From CAYYJS01 sp964472315 (GTDB lineage: Bacteria > Verrucomicrobiota > Kiritimatiellia > UBA8416): a stretch of 64,000 nucleotides of DNA. Position 1 is the stretch's first letter. Every line of letters begins with the position of its first letter. The stretch is from positions 34,462 to 98,461 of the forward strand of contig CAYYJS010000005.1 of NCBI GenBank assembly GCA_964472315.1, read 5' to 3'. The position numbers and the translations under genes were made by a program. Below are positions 17,757-28,049 of this stretch, piece by piece. The notes under the pieces were generated by a model. It was not told where the DNA came from and did not search any database. It saw only the letters and a list, made by a program, of their open reading frames with translations.

Positions 17757-20700
17757 TCAACCTTGAAATAATTCCTCGAACTGCTTCTCTGCTTCTTCGT
17801 CGTACCCGAGATCCTCCTCCGAGATCGGTTCGGCCAACGGCACAAGCCTGATGTTGCGGTGAATGTGGAACCCCGTTCCCCCGGGAATGGTATGTCCCAT
17901 GATCACGTTTTCTTTGAAACCCCGCAAGTCATCCACTCGGCCCAGCGTGGCCGCATCCGTCAACACGCGCGTCGTATCTTGGAATGACGCGGCCGAAATG
18001 AAACTTTCCGTCTCCAGAGATGCCTTGGTGATGCCCAGCAGCGCCGGCGACGCTTCGGCCGGACGTTTCCCTTCCGCCATGGCCTGCTCGTTCATCTCGA
18101 GGAATCGCTGCTTGGTCACCTGCTCGCCCCATAGGAACTCGGTGTCCCCGGGATCCGTGATCTTGACCTTGCGCAGCATCTGCCGGACGATGATCTCGAT
18201 GTGCTTGTCGTTGATTTCAACGCCTTGGAGTCGATACACTTGCTGAACCTCGTTGACAAGGTATTCCTGCAACTCCTGCGGTCCGCAGACCTCCAAAATC
18301 TCCTGAGGCACAATCGGACCTTCCGTCAACTGCTGTCCCTTGCGCACCCGGTCGCCCTTGAAAACGACAATGTGCTTACCCATCGGGATGAGGTGCTCCT
18401 CGGTGTCTCCGGTCACCTCGTCGCGAATCACAAGGCAACGCCGGCCACGCTGATTCTCGCCGAAGTCGACTAGCCCTTCGATCTTCGCAATCTCGGCGGC
18501 ATCCTTCGGCTGTCGCGCCTCGAACAACTCGGCCACGCGCGGCAGACCGCCCGTGATGTCCTTCGTCTTCGACTCCTTCCGCGGCGTCTTCGCCAACAAC
18601 TGTCCCGGTTGGACCAGGTCGCCCAGTTTGACGACGACGTGCGCGCCGGCCGGAATGCTATAAAAGCCGAGCACTTCATCACGGTCCGGAATCTTGATGA
18701 TGATCTGCGGATGCAGATTCTCTTTGCTCTCCAGCACGACCGTGCCGGTCAACCCCGTGGCCTCATCGACTTCCTTCTTGACCGATACATTCTCGACGAA
18801 GTCGTGGAAGCTGACTGATCCTGCCTGTTCGGCCAGCACAGGCACGCTGTACGGATCCCATTTGGCCAGCACCTGACCTTTCCGGATCGCTCCGCCGTCT
18901 TCAACAAGCACGATCGATCCCATGGCCGTCGTGTACCGCTCCAGTTCATGCCCGGAATCGTCGTGAACGCTGATCACACCATTCTTGTTCAGCACAACGT
19001 TGTCGCCATCCGGGTTGCGTACGACACGCAACTCGTGGTAGCGAACGATGCCACTGTTCTTCGCCGTCACCTCGGGTTGCTTGAACACCGAACTCGCGGT
19101 GCCGCCGATATGGAACGTCCGCATCGTCAGCTGTGTGCCCGGCTCGCCGATGGACTGCGCGGCGATAATGCCCACCGCCGTCCCCACATCCGCCATGCGC
19201 CCCGTTGCGAGGTCACGCCCGTAACACTTCGCGCAGAGACCACGCCGGCTTTCACACGTCAGAACGCTGCGGATACGCACACTCTCGATACCCGCCGCCG
19301 CAATCTTCTTGCACACCTCTTCGTCGATCGACTCGCCCCCCTTAACGACCACGTCCAGCGCAATCGGGTCCACAACGTCATCGACACTCGTGCGTCCCAG
19401 GATGCGCGCGCTCAACGAGACAAGCTCCTCGTCACCCTCCGAGATGGCCTTGACTTCGATGCCGTTCACGGTATGGCAATCCTGTTCCACGACAATAACA
19501 TCCTGCGCCACGTCGACAAGTTTGCGCGTAAGATAGCCGGCGTCGGCGGTCTTCAAGGCCGTATCCGCCAACCCCTTGCGTGCCCCATGCGTGCTGATGA
19601 AGTACTCAAGCACGCTCAGTCCCTCGCGGAAGTTGGCGGTGATCGGACGCTCGATGATCTCGCCCGAGGGCTTCGCCATGAGACCGCGCATGCCGGCAAG
19701 CTGACGAATCTGCTGCCGGCTGCCGCGAGCCTTGGAGTCAACCATCATGTAGACCGGGTTGATCTCATCGCTCCCGGGGTTTTCTTCGATCGCCGTGTAC
19801 ATCGCGTTCGATATCTCTTCGGTCGCGTGAGTCCAAATGTCGACGATCTTGTTGTACCGTTCCCCATCGGTGATCACGCCCTGCTGATATTGGTCGTCGA
19901 CCTCGCCGACATGCTTGCGCGCATCGGCAATGATGCCCTGCTTCTCGAACGGAATGATCATATCCACCATCCCGATCGAGACGCCGGCAAGCGTCGCCTG
20001 CTCGAAGCCAAGCTTCTTGAGGTCGTCCAGAATCTGAACCGCACGCCCGTGCCCCGCCCGCTTATGACAGTGCCAGATCATGTCGCCCAACACGCTCTTG
20101 TCGATCGCCTTATTGACGAAGCCGACCTCACTCGGCCAGATTTCATTGAAGAAAACACGCCCGACCGTCGTTTCGATCACATGCGACGTCGCATCGCCGA
20201 AGACCGATACTCGTCCGAGGTCAGGGTTGCGGAACCGTATCCGCGCGTGCGTCTTCACGGCGCCCTCGGCATGCGCAAGATGAACCTCGCTTGTGCTGCC
20301 GAAGATCGGAAGGTGCTCGATCGCGCCACCCGTATCCGCCCTCCGAAACCGCTTCATCTTGTCGGCCTGGGAAAACGACGTCAGGTAATAGATGCCAAGC
20401 GCGATGTCCTGGGTCGGCGTCATGATCGACTTTCCGCTCGACGGGGAGAAAATGCTGTTCGAAGCCATCATCAGGAGCCGCGATTCGATCTGCGCTTCGA
20501 TCGACAGAGGGACATGCACCGCCATCTGATCGCCGTCGAAGTCGGCATTGAACGCGGTACAGACCAACGGATGGATCTGGATCGCCTCGCCCTCGATCAA
20601 CGTCGGCTCGAACGACTGGATGCTGAGTCGGTGCAGCGTCGGCGCTCGATTCAACATGACGGTCTTGTCGCTTGTGACTTCCTCCAGAATGTCCCAGACC

Positions 20701-21914
20701 TCGTCGGCACGGCGCTCGATGAGCTTCTTTGCGCTCCGCACCGTATGCACGATGCCCATCTCCTTCAGGCGCCGGATGATGAACGGCTCAAACAGAACCA
20801 GCGCCATTTTCTTGGGCAGGCCGCACTGGTTCAACTTCAACTCGGGACCTACGACAATGACCGAACGTCCGGAGTAGTCGACACGCTTACCGAGCAGGTT
20901 CTGCCGGAACCGACCGCCTTTGCCCCGAAGCATGTCGCTGAGCGACTTGAGCGGACGGTTGCCGGCCCCAGTCACCGGTCGCCCATGGCGACCGTTGTCG
21001 AAAACCGCGTCCACCGCCTCCTGCAACATGCGCTTCTCGTTCCGAATGATGACATCCGGCGTCTTGAGTTGCTGCAGATTGCGCAGGCGGTTGTTGCGGT
21101 TGATGACACGCCGATACAGGTCGTTCAAATCGGACGTGGCAAAACGACCACCCTCAAGCGGCACCAGCGGCCGCAGATCCGGCGGTATCACCGGCAGCAC
21201 GTCGAGGACCATCCAGTCGGGACGCGTCTCGCTGACACGGAACCCCTCGACCACCTTCATCCGCTTCGACAGTTTCTTGCGCGTCTGTTTGCTACGCGTC
21301 TTCTGCATCTGCTCTTCGAGTTCGACCATGAGGTCCTCGAGCTTCACGCCGGCAAGCAAGTCGCGGATGCCTTCCGCGCCCATCTTGGCCGTGAAGGTCT
21401 CACCGTACTTCTCCTGAGCCTCCCGATACTCCATCTCGTTCAGAAGCTGCTTGAGCTGCAGCGGCGTCTCGCCGGGATCGGTCACCACATAGTCCTCGTA
21501 ATAGAGAACCCGCTCCAAGTTCGTGGCCGTCATGTCAAGCACCAACCCGATACGGCTCGGCGTACACTTGAAGAACCAGATGTGCGATACCGGCACCGCC
21601 AACTCGATGTGTCCGAGCCGCTCGCGCCGCACCCGTGACACCGTCACCTCAACACCGCAGCGATCGCAGATGACACCCTTGTGCTTGATTCGCTTGTACT
21701 TGCCGCAACTGCACTCCCAGTCCCGCGTCGGGCCGAAAATGCGCTCGCAGAACAATCCGCCCCGCTCCGGTTTGTACGTGCGGTAGTTGATGGTCTCCGG
21801 GTTCTTGACCTCGCCGTGACTCCACGACCGGATGGTTTCCGGCGATGCCAGTGTGATGCCGACAGATTCGAAACTGTCGTACTCGCTCAACCCGACGTTT
21901 GCATTCATAAGCAT
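17757..21914 (-). CDS. rpoC: RNA polymerase subunit beta-prime
   Basis: Catalytic subunit of RNA polymerase. The 1385-residue product has the zinc ribbon with C-S-C and CDRCGVEV near residues 70-90, the active-site loop NADFDGDQMAVH binding Mg2+, the second zinc site (CESRRGLCAKCYG) and the trigger loop with GEPGTQLTMRTFHIGG. The length is like that of proteobacterial beta-prime, without large extra insertions. It lies 36 bp after rpoB. Starts at 21914 (MLM) or two codons later are equivalent. Confidence 0.98.
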   Translation of the reverse strand: MLMNANVGLSEYDSFESVGITLASPETIRSWSHGEVKNPETINYRTYKPERGGLFCERIFGPTRDWECSCGKYKRIKHKGVICDRCGVEVTVSRVRRERLGHIELAVPVSHIWFFKCTPSRIGLVLDMTATNLERVLYYEDYVVTDPGETPLQLKQLLNEMEYREAQEKYGETFTAKMGAEGIRDLLAGVKLEDLMVELEEQMQKTRSKQTRKKLSKRMKVVEGFRVSETRPDWMVLDVLPVIPPDLRPLVPLEGGRFATSDLNDLYRRVINRNNRLRNLQQLKTPDVIIRNEKRMLQEAVDAVFDNGRHGRPVTGAGNRPLKSLSDMLRGKGGRFRQNLLGKRVDYSGRSVIVVGPELKLNQCGLPKKMALVLFEPFIIRRLKEMGIVHTVRSAKKLIERRADEVWDILEEVTSDKTVMLNRAPTLHRLSIQSFEPTLIEGEAIQIHPLVCTAFNADFDGDQMAVHVPLSIEAQIESRLLMMASNSIFSPSSGKSIMTPTQDIALGIYYLTSFSQADKMKRFRRADTGGAIEHLPIFGSTSEVHLAHAEGAVKTHARIRFRNPDLGRVSVFGDATSHVIETTVGRVFFNEIWPSEVGFVNKAIDKSVLGDMIWHCHKRAGHGRAVQILDDLKKLGFEQATLAGVSIGMVDMIIPFEKQGIIADARKHVGEVDDQYQQGVITDGERYNKIVDIWTHATEEISNAMYTAIEENPGSDEINPVYMMVDSKARGSRQQIRQLAGMRGLMAKPSGEIIERPITANFREGLSVLEYFISTHGARKGLADTALKTADAGYLTRKLVDVAQDVIVVEQDCHTVNGIEVKAISEGDEELVSLSARILGRTSVDDVVDPIALDVVVKGGESIDEEVCKKIAAAGIESVRIRSVLTCESRRGLCAKCYGRDLATGRMADVGTAVGIIAAQSIGEPGTQLTMRTFHIGGTASSVFKQPEVTAKNSGIVRYHELRVVRNPDGDNVVLNKNGVISVHDDSGHELERYTTAMGSIVLVEDGGAIRKGQVLAKWDPYSVPVLAEQAGSVSFHDFVENVSVKKEVDEATGLTGTVVLESKENLHPQIIIKIPDRDEVLGFYSIPAGAHVVVKLGDLVQPGQLLAKTPRKESKTKDITGGLPRVAELFEARQPKDAAEIAKIEGLVDFGENQRGRRCLVIRDEVTGDTEEHLIPMGKHIVVFKGDRVRKGQQLTEGPIVPQEILEVCGPQELQEYLVNEVQQVYRLQGVEINDKHIEIIVRQMLRKVKITDPGDTEFLWGEQVTKQRFLEMNEQAMAEGKRPAEASPALLGITKASLETESFISAASFQDTTRVLTDAATLGRVDDLRGFKENVIMGHTIPGGTGFHIHRNIRLVPLAEPISEEDLGYDEEAEKQFEELFQG

Positions 21915-21950
21915 GGGCGTTTACCTCAGCCTTGACTTCTCTTGATGATA

Positions 21951-24900
21951 TTACAGCAATCGCGGCGCTTTCTTCTGACCGGTGATCTGGATGTCGAGGC
22001 ATAGCCCCCGAAGCTCGTTGATCAGCACGCTGAAGGATTCCGGCATCCCCGCGTCGAGCGTATTTTCGCCCTTCACGATGGATTCGTAGATCCTCGTACG
22101 GCCCGCCACATCGTCGCTCTTGACGGTCAGCAATTCCTGAAGCGCAAACGCGACGCCATACGCTTCCAGAGCCCACACTTCCATTTCGCCCAGCCGCTGT
22201 CCACCATACTGCGCCTTGCCACCCAGCGGTTGCTGCGTGACGAGGGAATACGGCCCGACGGCGCGCGCATGGATCTTGTCGGTCACCAGATGATGCAGCT
22301 TGAGCATGTAGATCTGCCCAACCACGACACGCTGGTCGAACGGTTCTCCCGTGCGTCCGTCAAAAAGCCGCGACTTTCCGTCACGGGACAATCCGGCACG
22401 CTCCAGAAGGTCGTCGATTGCCTTCTCGGGAATACCGTCGAACACCGGGGTCGCCGCATACATGCCGAGAGCCTTGCACGCGGCGCCAAGGTGCGTTTCG
22501 AACACCTGGCCAAGGTTCATGCGCGACGGCACGCCCAACGGATTGAGCACGATGTCAACGGGTGTACCGTCAGGAAGAAACGGCATGTCACAATCGGGCA
22601 CGATCTTCGCGACCACGCCCTTGTTGCCATGCCGGCCGGCCAGCTTGTCGCCGACCGCCAGTTTCTTCTTGGCGGCCACATACACGCGCACCTGCTTGAT
22701 AATCCCGGAGTCGAGATCGTCGCCGCTCTCCAACCGATCCAACTGCCGCTCATGCTCCAGATCAAGCTCGGTCATCTTCGGCTTGAAGTCCCGTATGATC
22801 TCGTCGATCTTGATCTGGATCGGACTGCTCTCAATGTGGATATGATCGTACGCGGACGCGAGTTTGCGCAACAGCGTCTTCGTGATCTTGCGATTCGCCG
22901 GAATGATCGTCTCGCTCGTCTCGGCGTCCATCACGTCCAGCGGGATTTTCTCGCCAAGCAGGATGTTGCTCAGCGCCTCGGTGAGGTCTTCCAGAAGATC
23001 CTGCTTGCGCGTCTTGTAATCCTCGTTCACGGACTTGAGCTGCTTGCGGCGGTCCACCGGACCACCCTCATTGCGTTTCACTTCCTTGTGCGCGGTCACC
23101 TTGACATCCATCACGATACCATAGGTGCCGCTCGGAACCGTCAGCGATGTATCCCTGACTTCGGCGGCCTTCTCACCAAAGATGGCCCTCAACAGGCGCT
23201 CTTCAGGCGCAAGCTCGGTCTCGCTCTTCGGCGTGATCTTGCCGACCAGAATGTCGCCCGGCTCGACTTCGGCGCCGGGACGGATGACCCCGTCAGGCCC
23301 GAGGTTGCGCAGGGCTTCCTCGCCGACATTGGGAATGTCGCGCGTAATTTCCTCGGGGCCCAGCTTCGTGTCCCGCGCGCCAACCTCAAACTCCTGAATC
23401 TGTATCGAGGTGAACGTGTCGCTGCGAACAACCCGCTCGCCAATCAGGATGGCGTCCTCGAAGTTGTACCCGCACCACGGCATGAACGCCACAAGGAGGT
23501 TCTTTCCCAGCGACAGCTCGCCATCACAGGTGGCCGGGCCATCGGCGATCGTATCGCCAGCCCGCAGCTTCTGTCCCACCACGACGATCGGCTTCTGGTT
23601 CAGACACGTCCCGGCATTCGACCGGCGGAACTTCTGCAACACATACGTCTGCGCGTCTTCCTTCGTCTTCGCCGCCGGCATCTTGCCGTCGGGCGTCACA
23701 ATCACCTTGTTCGCCGATGCGTAAGCCACGACGCCGGGCTTGGTCGCCACGATCGTCACGCGCGAATCGTGAGCAGCCCGCGTCTCCAGCCCCGTCGCCA
23801 CATACGGGCGCTCCGCCCTCAACAGCGGCACGGCCTGGCGCATCATGTTCGCGCCCATCAACGCCCGGTTGGCGTCATCGTGCTCGAGGAACGGGATCAG
23901 GCCGGCGGCGATGCTGATAACCTGCTTCGGCGAGACGTCCATATAGTCGATCTCGGAACCCGGCACTTCCAGGAAGTCGCCCCGATACCGGACCGAAACA
24001 AGCGGATTCTGGAAGTTGCCCTTCTCGTCCAACGGTGCGTTCGCCTGCGCGATAACATACCGCTCTTCCTTGTCCGCCGACAGGAACTCGACCTCGTTCG
24101 TCACACGTCCAGCCACAACCTTCCGGTACGGACTTTCGATGAAACCGAAGTCGTTGACCCGTGCGTAGATGCTCAACGAGGAAATCAAACCAATGTTCGG
24201 TCCTTCAGGCGTTTCGATCGGGCAAATACGCCCGTAATGGCTGCTGTGCACGTCACGGACCTCAAACCCGGCCCGCTCACGGCTCAGACCGCCTGGCCCG
24301 AGCGCGCTGAGACGACGCTTATGGGCCAACTCGGACAGCGGGTTCGTCTGGTCCATGAACTGGCTCAGTTGGCTGCGGCCAAAGAAATCCTGCACCACCG
24401 CCGAAAGGGACTTCGAGTTCACAAGGCGCTGCGGCGTCAGCGTGCCGGTCGTCGGATCGAAAAGCGTCATGCGCTCGCGGATCAGGCGCTCCGTACGCGC
24501 CAGACCGACCCGACACTGATTCTCCATCAACTCGCCAACCGTGCGCACGCGACGACTGCCCAAGTGATCGATATCGTCGACATTCTCGCGCCCCATCCGT
24601 ACTTCCAACAGGTGACGGAGGGACTCGATGACATCCTGTTCATCGAGCACGCGAAGCTCGCCGTCAACTTTTCCGTCCAGCGCAAGCTTCTGGTTGATCT
24701 TGTACCGGCCAACGCGACCGAGGTCGTACCGCCGCGGGTCAAAAAAGAGCCGCCGCAAAAGCTGACGCGCGTTCGATGGCGTCGCGGGGTCCCCCGGACG
24801 CAGCTTGTGGTAGATGTCCTTCAAGGCATCATCAGACGTACGGTTCGGATCGGCCTTCACGCTCTGCAGCAGGATGCCCTCATCCCATGACACATTGATC

Positions 24901-25715
24901 GCCGCCACACTCGCGGCGCCAGACGCCTTGATCTGCTTCAGCGCGATTTCGGTGACCGGCTCGTAACGCCGCGCGAGAATCGTCTTCGAATCCAGATCGA
25001 TGATGTCGTCCTTGAAGACGCGAAACACCAGATCGGCTTCCGTCAGCGATCCGTCCAGGCGGAGATCCTCGAACGTATAGTAGAGGCCCAGCAACTCGTC
25101 GTCCGAGCCATAGCCAAGCGCCCGCAAGAACGTCGTCGCCAGGAATTTCCGGCGACGACGTTTGCGGTCCATGTAAATCCAGATCAGGTCCGAGGTGTCG
25201 AACTGGATTTCGATCCAGGAGCCCCGATCCGGAATGATGCGCATCGAGTAGAGCGTGGCCCCGTTGGCGTGAATCGAGCGTTCCGAGCAGATGCCCGGCG
25301 ACCGATGGAGCTGACTGACAACCACACGTTCGGCGCCATTGACGATAAACGCCCCCGTGTCGGTCATCAGCGGGACTTCGCCCATGTACACGCTGTCCTC
25401 GGCAACCGCATCGCCGTCCTTTAGCCGGAATGTAACATGCAGCGGCGACGAGAAGGTCTGCCCCTCGTAGACGCACTCCAGCGCGGACATCTTCGGTTCC
25501 GACAGCTCGTACTTGACGAAATCGAGGACATAACGCCCATCGTAGCTTTCGATGGGGAATATCTCCTTGAAAATCCCTTGCAGCCCCTGAGGCTTGCGTT
25601 TGGCCGGCATCTCATGCATCTGCAGAAACTCGACGTAGGAGTGCGTCTGCACATCGATGAGATCGGGCGGCTCAATTACATCTCGCAGTTTGCCAAAGTT
25701 CGTTCGTTCAACCAC
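21951..25715 (-). CDS. rpoB: RNA polymerase subunit beta
   Basis: Second large subunit of RNA polymerase. The 1254-residue product carries the rifampicin-binding cluster (RSQLSQFMDQTNPLSELAHK, then RRLSALGPGGLSRERAGFEV), with the residues of a sensitive enzyme, and the C-terminal HGNKGVVAKIVPDCDMPFLPDG and YGGQRLGEMEVWALEAYG signatures. Translation starts at GTG. It follows rplL by 30 bp. Confidence 0.98.
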   Translation of the reverse strand: MVERTNFGKLRDVIEPPDLIDVQTHSYVEFLQMHEMPAKRKPQGLQGIFKEIFPIESYDGRYVLDFVKYELSEPKMSALECVYEGQTFSSPLHVTFRLKDGDAVAEDSVYMGEVPLMTDTGAFIVNGAERVVVSQLHRSPGICSERSIHANGATLYSMRIIPDRGSWIEIQFDTSDLIWIYMDRKRRRRKFLATTFLRALGYGSDDELLGLYYTFEDLRLDGSLTEADLVFRVFKDDIIDLDSKTILARRYEPVTEIALKQIKASGAASVAAINVSWDEGILLQSVKADPNRTSDDALKDIYHKLRPGDPATPSNARQLLRRLFFDPRRYDLGRVGRYKINQKLALDGKVDGELRVLDEQDVIESLRHLLEVRMGRENVDDIDHLGSRRVRTVGELMENQCRVGLARTERLIRERMTLFDPTTGTLTPQRLVNSKSLSAVVQDFFGRSQLSQFMDQTNPLSELAHKRRLSALGPGGLSRERAGFEVRDVHSSHYGRICPIETPEGPNIGLISSLSIYARVNDFGFIESPYRKVVAGRVTNEVEFLSADKEERYVIAQANAPLDEKGNFQNPLVSVRYRGDFLEVPGSEIDYMDVSPKQVISIAAGLIPFLEHDDANRALMGANMMRQAVPLLRAERPYVATGLETRAAHDSRVTIVATKPGVVAYASANKVIVTPDGKMPAAKTKEDAQTYVLQKFRRSNAGTCLNQKPIVVVGQKLRAGDTIADGPATCDGELSLGKNLLVAFMPWCGYNFEDAILIGERVVRSDTFTSIQIQEFEVGARDTKLGPEEITRDIPNVGEEALRNLGPDGVIRPGAEVEPGDILVGKITPKSETELAPEERLLRAIFGEKAAEVRDTSLTVPSGTYGIVMDVKVTAHKEVKRNEGGPVDRRKQLKSVNEDYKTRKQDLLEDLTEALSNILLGEKIPLDVMDAETSETIIPANRKITKTLLRKLASAYDHIHIESSPIQIKIDEIIRDFKPKMTELDLEHERQLDRLESGDDLDSGIIKQVRVYVAAKKKLAVGDKLAGRHGNKGVVAKIVPDCDMPFLPDGTPVDIVLNPLGVPSRMNLGQVFETHLGAACKALGMYAATPVFDGIPEKAIDDLLERAGLSRDGKSRLFDGRTGEPFDQRVVVGQIYMLKLHHLVTDKIHARAVGPYSLVTQQPLGGKAQYGGQRLGEMEVWALEAYGVAFALQELLTVKSDDVAGRTRIYESIVKGENTLDAGMPESFSVLINELRGLCLDIQITGQKKAPRLL

Positions 25716-25745
25716 CGGGGCACCTCGCCGTTAGACCAACACTCG

Positions 25746-26174
25746 TTACTTCACCTCGACGGTAGCGCCTGCTTCCTCCAGCTTGGCCTTCAGTTGCGCG
25801 GCCTCCTCCTTCGAGACGCCTTCCTTCACTGTCTTCGGCGCGGCTTCGACAAGATCCTTCGCGTCCTTCAGACCAAGACCGGTGATCGCGCGCACTTCCT
25901 TGATCACCGCGATCTTCTTGGCACCGGCTTCCTTCAAGACCACATCGAACTCGGTCTTCTCCTCCACCACCGCCGCGCCGCCTTCGGCTGCGGCGCCAAC
26001 CGCCGCGACCGCCATCGGTGCCGCCGCGCTGACGCCGAGGCGCTGCTCGAGGGCCTTGACCAACTTCGACAGTTCGAGAACCGAAATACCCTCAACCCAA
26101 TCGATGAACTCGGCCATCTTGCCGCTCACCGCAGGCACCTGTGCTTCCGTCGCATCCTTGACTTCTTCAGACAT
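25746..26174 (-). CDS. rplL: Ribosomal protein bL12
   Basis: Stalk protein that recruits translation GTPases. The 142-residue product has an N-terminal dimerisation helix, an alanine-rich hinge (AAAPMAVAAVGAAAEGGAA) and the C-terminal domain (KTEFDVVLKEAGAKKIAVIK, GLGLKDAKDLVEAAPKTVKE). It is about 20 residues longer than usual because of an N-terminal extension (SEEVKDATEAQVPAVSG). GAAGGAGAAG precedes ATG. Confidence 0.97.
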   Translation of the reverse strand: MSEEVKDATEAQVPAVSGKMAEFIDWVEGISVLELSKLVKALEQRLGVSAAAPMAVAAVGAAAEGGAAVVEEKTEFDVVLKEAGAKKIAVIKEVRAITGLGLKDAKDLVEAAPKTVKEGVSKEEAAQLKAKLEEAGATVEVK

Positions 26175-26201
26175 GACTCGCTTCTCCTTCGTACCGCGGC
26201 A

Positions 26202-26726
26202 TCACGCCGCGGCATTGTTCTTCTTCTCTTCCACGGCCCGCAGCACGTAGAGGAGACTGCGCAACTTCGCCCCCATGACACCCACGAGCTGCGTCATGGG
26301 TGCGGCGACCGTTCCGACAAACTGCCCCAACAGAACCTCACGCGACGGCAACGACGCAATCGCGATGACATCCTCTCGGGTCAGCACCTGGGTGTTGAGG
26401 CATCCACCCTTCATCGACACGCGATCATGCGTGGCGATAAAACCTTTTAGAGCCTTGGCGATCTCGCTCGCATCGCCCCGGCCATACACCATGGCCGTTG
26501 GCCCCGTCAGCGCACGTTCGAGTCCCGCCGCCACGCCGTCGGGCAGCGCCAGACGGATGATCGTGTTCTTCATGACCTGCAGACGCGCCCCCTTCGCGCG
26601 CAACACGGCGCGCAGGTCGGACAACGCCGCCACGGTCAAACCACCGTAGCTCACCAGGAACACGAACTCCGCACCGCCAACCTTCTCGCGGACTTCATCG
26701 AGTATCGCAATCTTTTCCGGTCTCAT
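26202..26726 (-). CDS. rplJ: Ribosomal protein uL10
   Basis: Base of the ribosomal stalk and bL12 anchor. The 174-residue product has an N-terminal globular domain (FVFLVSYGGLTVAALSDLRA, KGARLQVMKNTIIRLAL) and a C-terminal helix for bL12. Its ending KKNNAAA is short and alanine-rich. It lies 27 bp upstream of rplL. Confidence 0.96.
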   Translation of the reverse strand: MRPEKIAILDEVREKVGGAEFVFLVSYGGLTVAALSDLRAVLRAKGARLQVMKNTIIRLALPDGVAAGLERALTGPTAMVYGRGDASEIAKALKGFIATHDRVSMKGGCLNTQVLTREDVIAIASLPSREVLLGQFVGTVAAPMTQLVGVMGAKLRSLLYVLRAVEEKKNNAAA

Positions 26727-26735
26727 GGTTCGTCC

Positions 26736-27419
26736 CTACTCCTTGATGCTCACGACGACACCGACGCCCATCGTGCTTGTGACCGTGCACTTCTTGATAT
26801 ATTGCCCGCGCGCCCCGGCCGGCTTCTCGGCTTTAATCGCGTTCAACACGGCCTCCGCGTTTTCGATCAGCTTCGCCAAATCGAACGATACTTTCCCACA
26901 TGCGACATTGACGTTGCCGTGCCGGTCCATGCGGAATTCGACCCGGCCGGCTTTCGCCTCGCGCACGGCCGCGGCCGTATCGTCCGTCACCGTGCCGGTC
27001 TTCGGGTTCGGCATCAGGCCACGCGGCCCCAGCACACGCCCCAACTTACGGACTTCCTTCATCGCATCGGGGGTGGCGATGGCGACATCGAACTCCGTCC
27101 ATCCACCCTTGACCTTCTCGATCAACTCCTCGTTGCCGACCTCATCGGCCCCCGCCGCACGCGCGGCATCGGCCGCCGTCCCCGCCGCAAAAACGATGAT
27201 GCGCAGCGATTTGCCCGTACCGTGCGGGAGCGCGCATGTGGCGCGAACCGCGTTCTCCGACTTGCGGGGATCGATACCCATGCGCAGGCACAGTTCCACG
27301 GTCTCGTCAAACTTGGCCGAGGCACTCTCCTTGATGAACGCCAGCGCCTGCGGCAGCTCCAAGACCTCCCGCGGCGCCTTCTCCTTCACCGTACGATAAC
27401 GCTTTCCATGTCTTGCCAT
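26736..27419 (-). CDS. rplA: Ribosomal protein uL1
   Basis: Mobile L1-stalk protein involved in release of E-site tRNA. The 227 residues contain KFDETVELCLRMGIDPRKSE, VRKLGRVLGPRGLMPNPKTG and IENAEAVLNAIKAEKPAGAR. ATG at 27419 follows GTGAGGAGACT, and the earlier in-frame start at 27458 is rejected. In many bacteria this protein represses its own operon; no clear RNA mimic was identified here. Confidence 0.97.
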   Translation of the reverse strand: MARHGKRYRTVKEKAPREVLELPQALAFIKESASAKFDETVELCLRMGIDPRKSENAVRATCALPHGTGKSLRIIVFAAGTAADAARAAGADEVGNEELIEKVKGGWTEFDVAIATPDAMKEVRKLGRVLGPRGLMPNPKTGTVTDDTAAAVREAKAGRVEFRMDRHGNVNVACGKVSFDLAKLIENAEAVLNAIKAEKPAGARGQYIKKCTVTSTMGVGVVVSIKE

Positions 27420-27526
27420 AGTCTCCTCACTGTCCCCTGTAATGCCCATCATGGGCAACCCGGTCCGCGTTCTCCAGCCACCGGCAGCACCCGCCGCCGG
27501 CCGGAAAACTCCCGGCCTCAGTGCCT

Positions 27527-27952
27527 CTAGTCGACGACTTCGATCCCCATGCTTCGGGCGGTTCCCGCAATCACGCGCATCGCCGCCGTCTCGTCCGATG
27601 CGTTCATGTCATCCGCCTTGGTCTTCACGATTTCACGCACTTGATCGCGAGTCACGGTGCCCACCTTGTCGCGGTTCGGCACGGCCGAACCCTTTGCGAG
27701 CCCCGCCGCCTTCTTCAACAGCACGGCCGCCGGAGGACTCTTGGTGATGAACGTGAACGAGCGATCCTGGTACACCGTGATCACCACGGGAATCACCAAC
27801 CCCGCCTTATCCTGCGTGGCCGCGTTGAACGCCTTGCAGAACTCCATGATGTTCACGCCATGCTGGCCCAGCGCAGGACCAACCGGAGGTGCTGGATTGG
27901 CCTGTCCGGCCGGAATCTGCAACCTGATCTGACCCATGACCTTCTTTGCCAT
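27527..27952 (-). CDS. rplK: Ribosomal protein uL11
   Basis: Factor-binding-centre protein, needed for RelA activation and the thiostrepton site in other bacteria. The 141-residue product has QIPAGQANPAPPVGPALGQH, GLVIPVVITVYQDRSFTF and the C-terminal ETAAMRVIAGTARSMGIEVV. It is first of the rplKAJL group, 97 bp after nusG. Confidence 0.97.
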   Translation of the reverse strand: MAKKVMGQIRLQIPAGQANPAPPVGPALGQHGVNIMEFCKAFNAATQDKAGLVIPVVITVYQDRSFTFITKSPPAAVLLKKAAGLAKGSAVPNRDKVGTVTRDQVREIVKTKADDMNASDETAAMRVIAGTARSMGIEVVD

Positions 27953-28049
27953 GTCTTCCTCGCTTGCTTACTGTTTCGCCATCCGTATCCCCCACCGACC
28001 GCCCCGCATCAGGCGCCCGATCAGGGCAACGGCAAAAAACCGTCCGCCG

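Noticed and set aside
18948..21638. An 896-codon plus-strand frame opposite rpoC (and a similar one opposite rpoB at 22230-24890)
   Set aside because: Antisense to fully conserved RNA polymerase genes; composition is Arg/His-rich without recognisable motifs.
27953..28049. T-run after ACGG in the nusG-rplK gap, considered as a terminator
   Set aside because: The possible stem is five pairs with the T-run in the loop, not after it.
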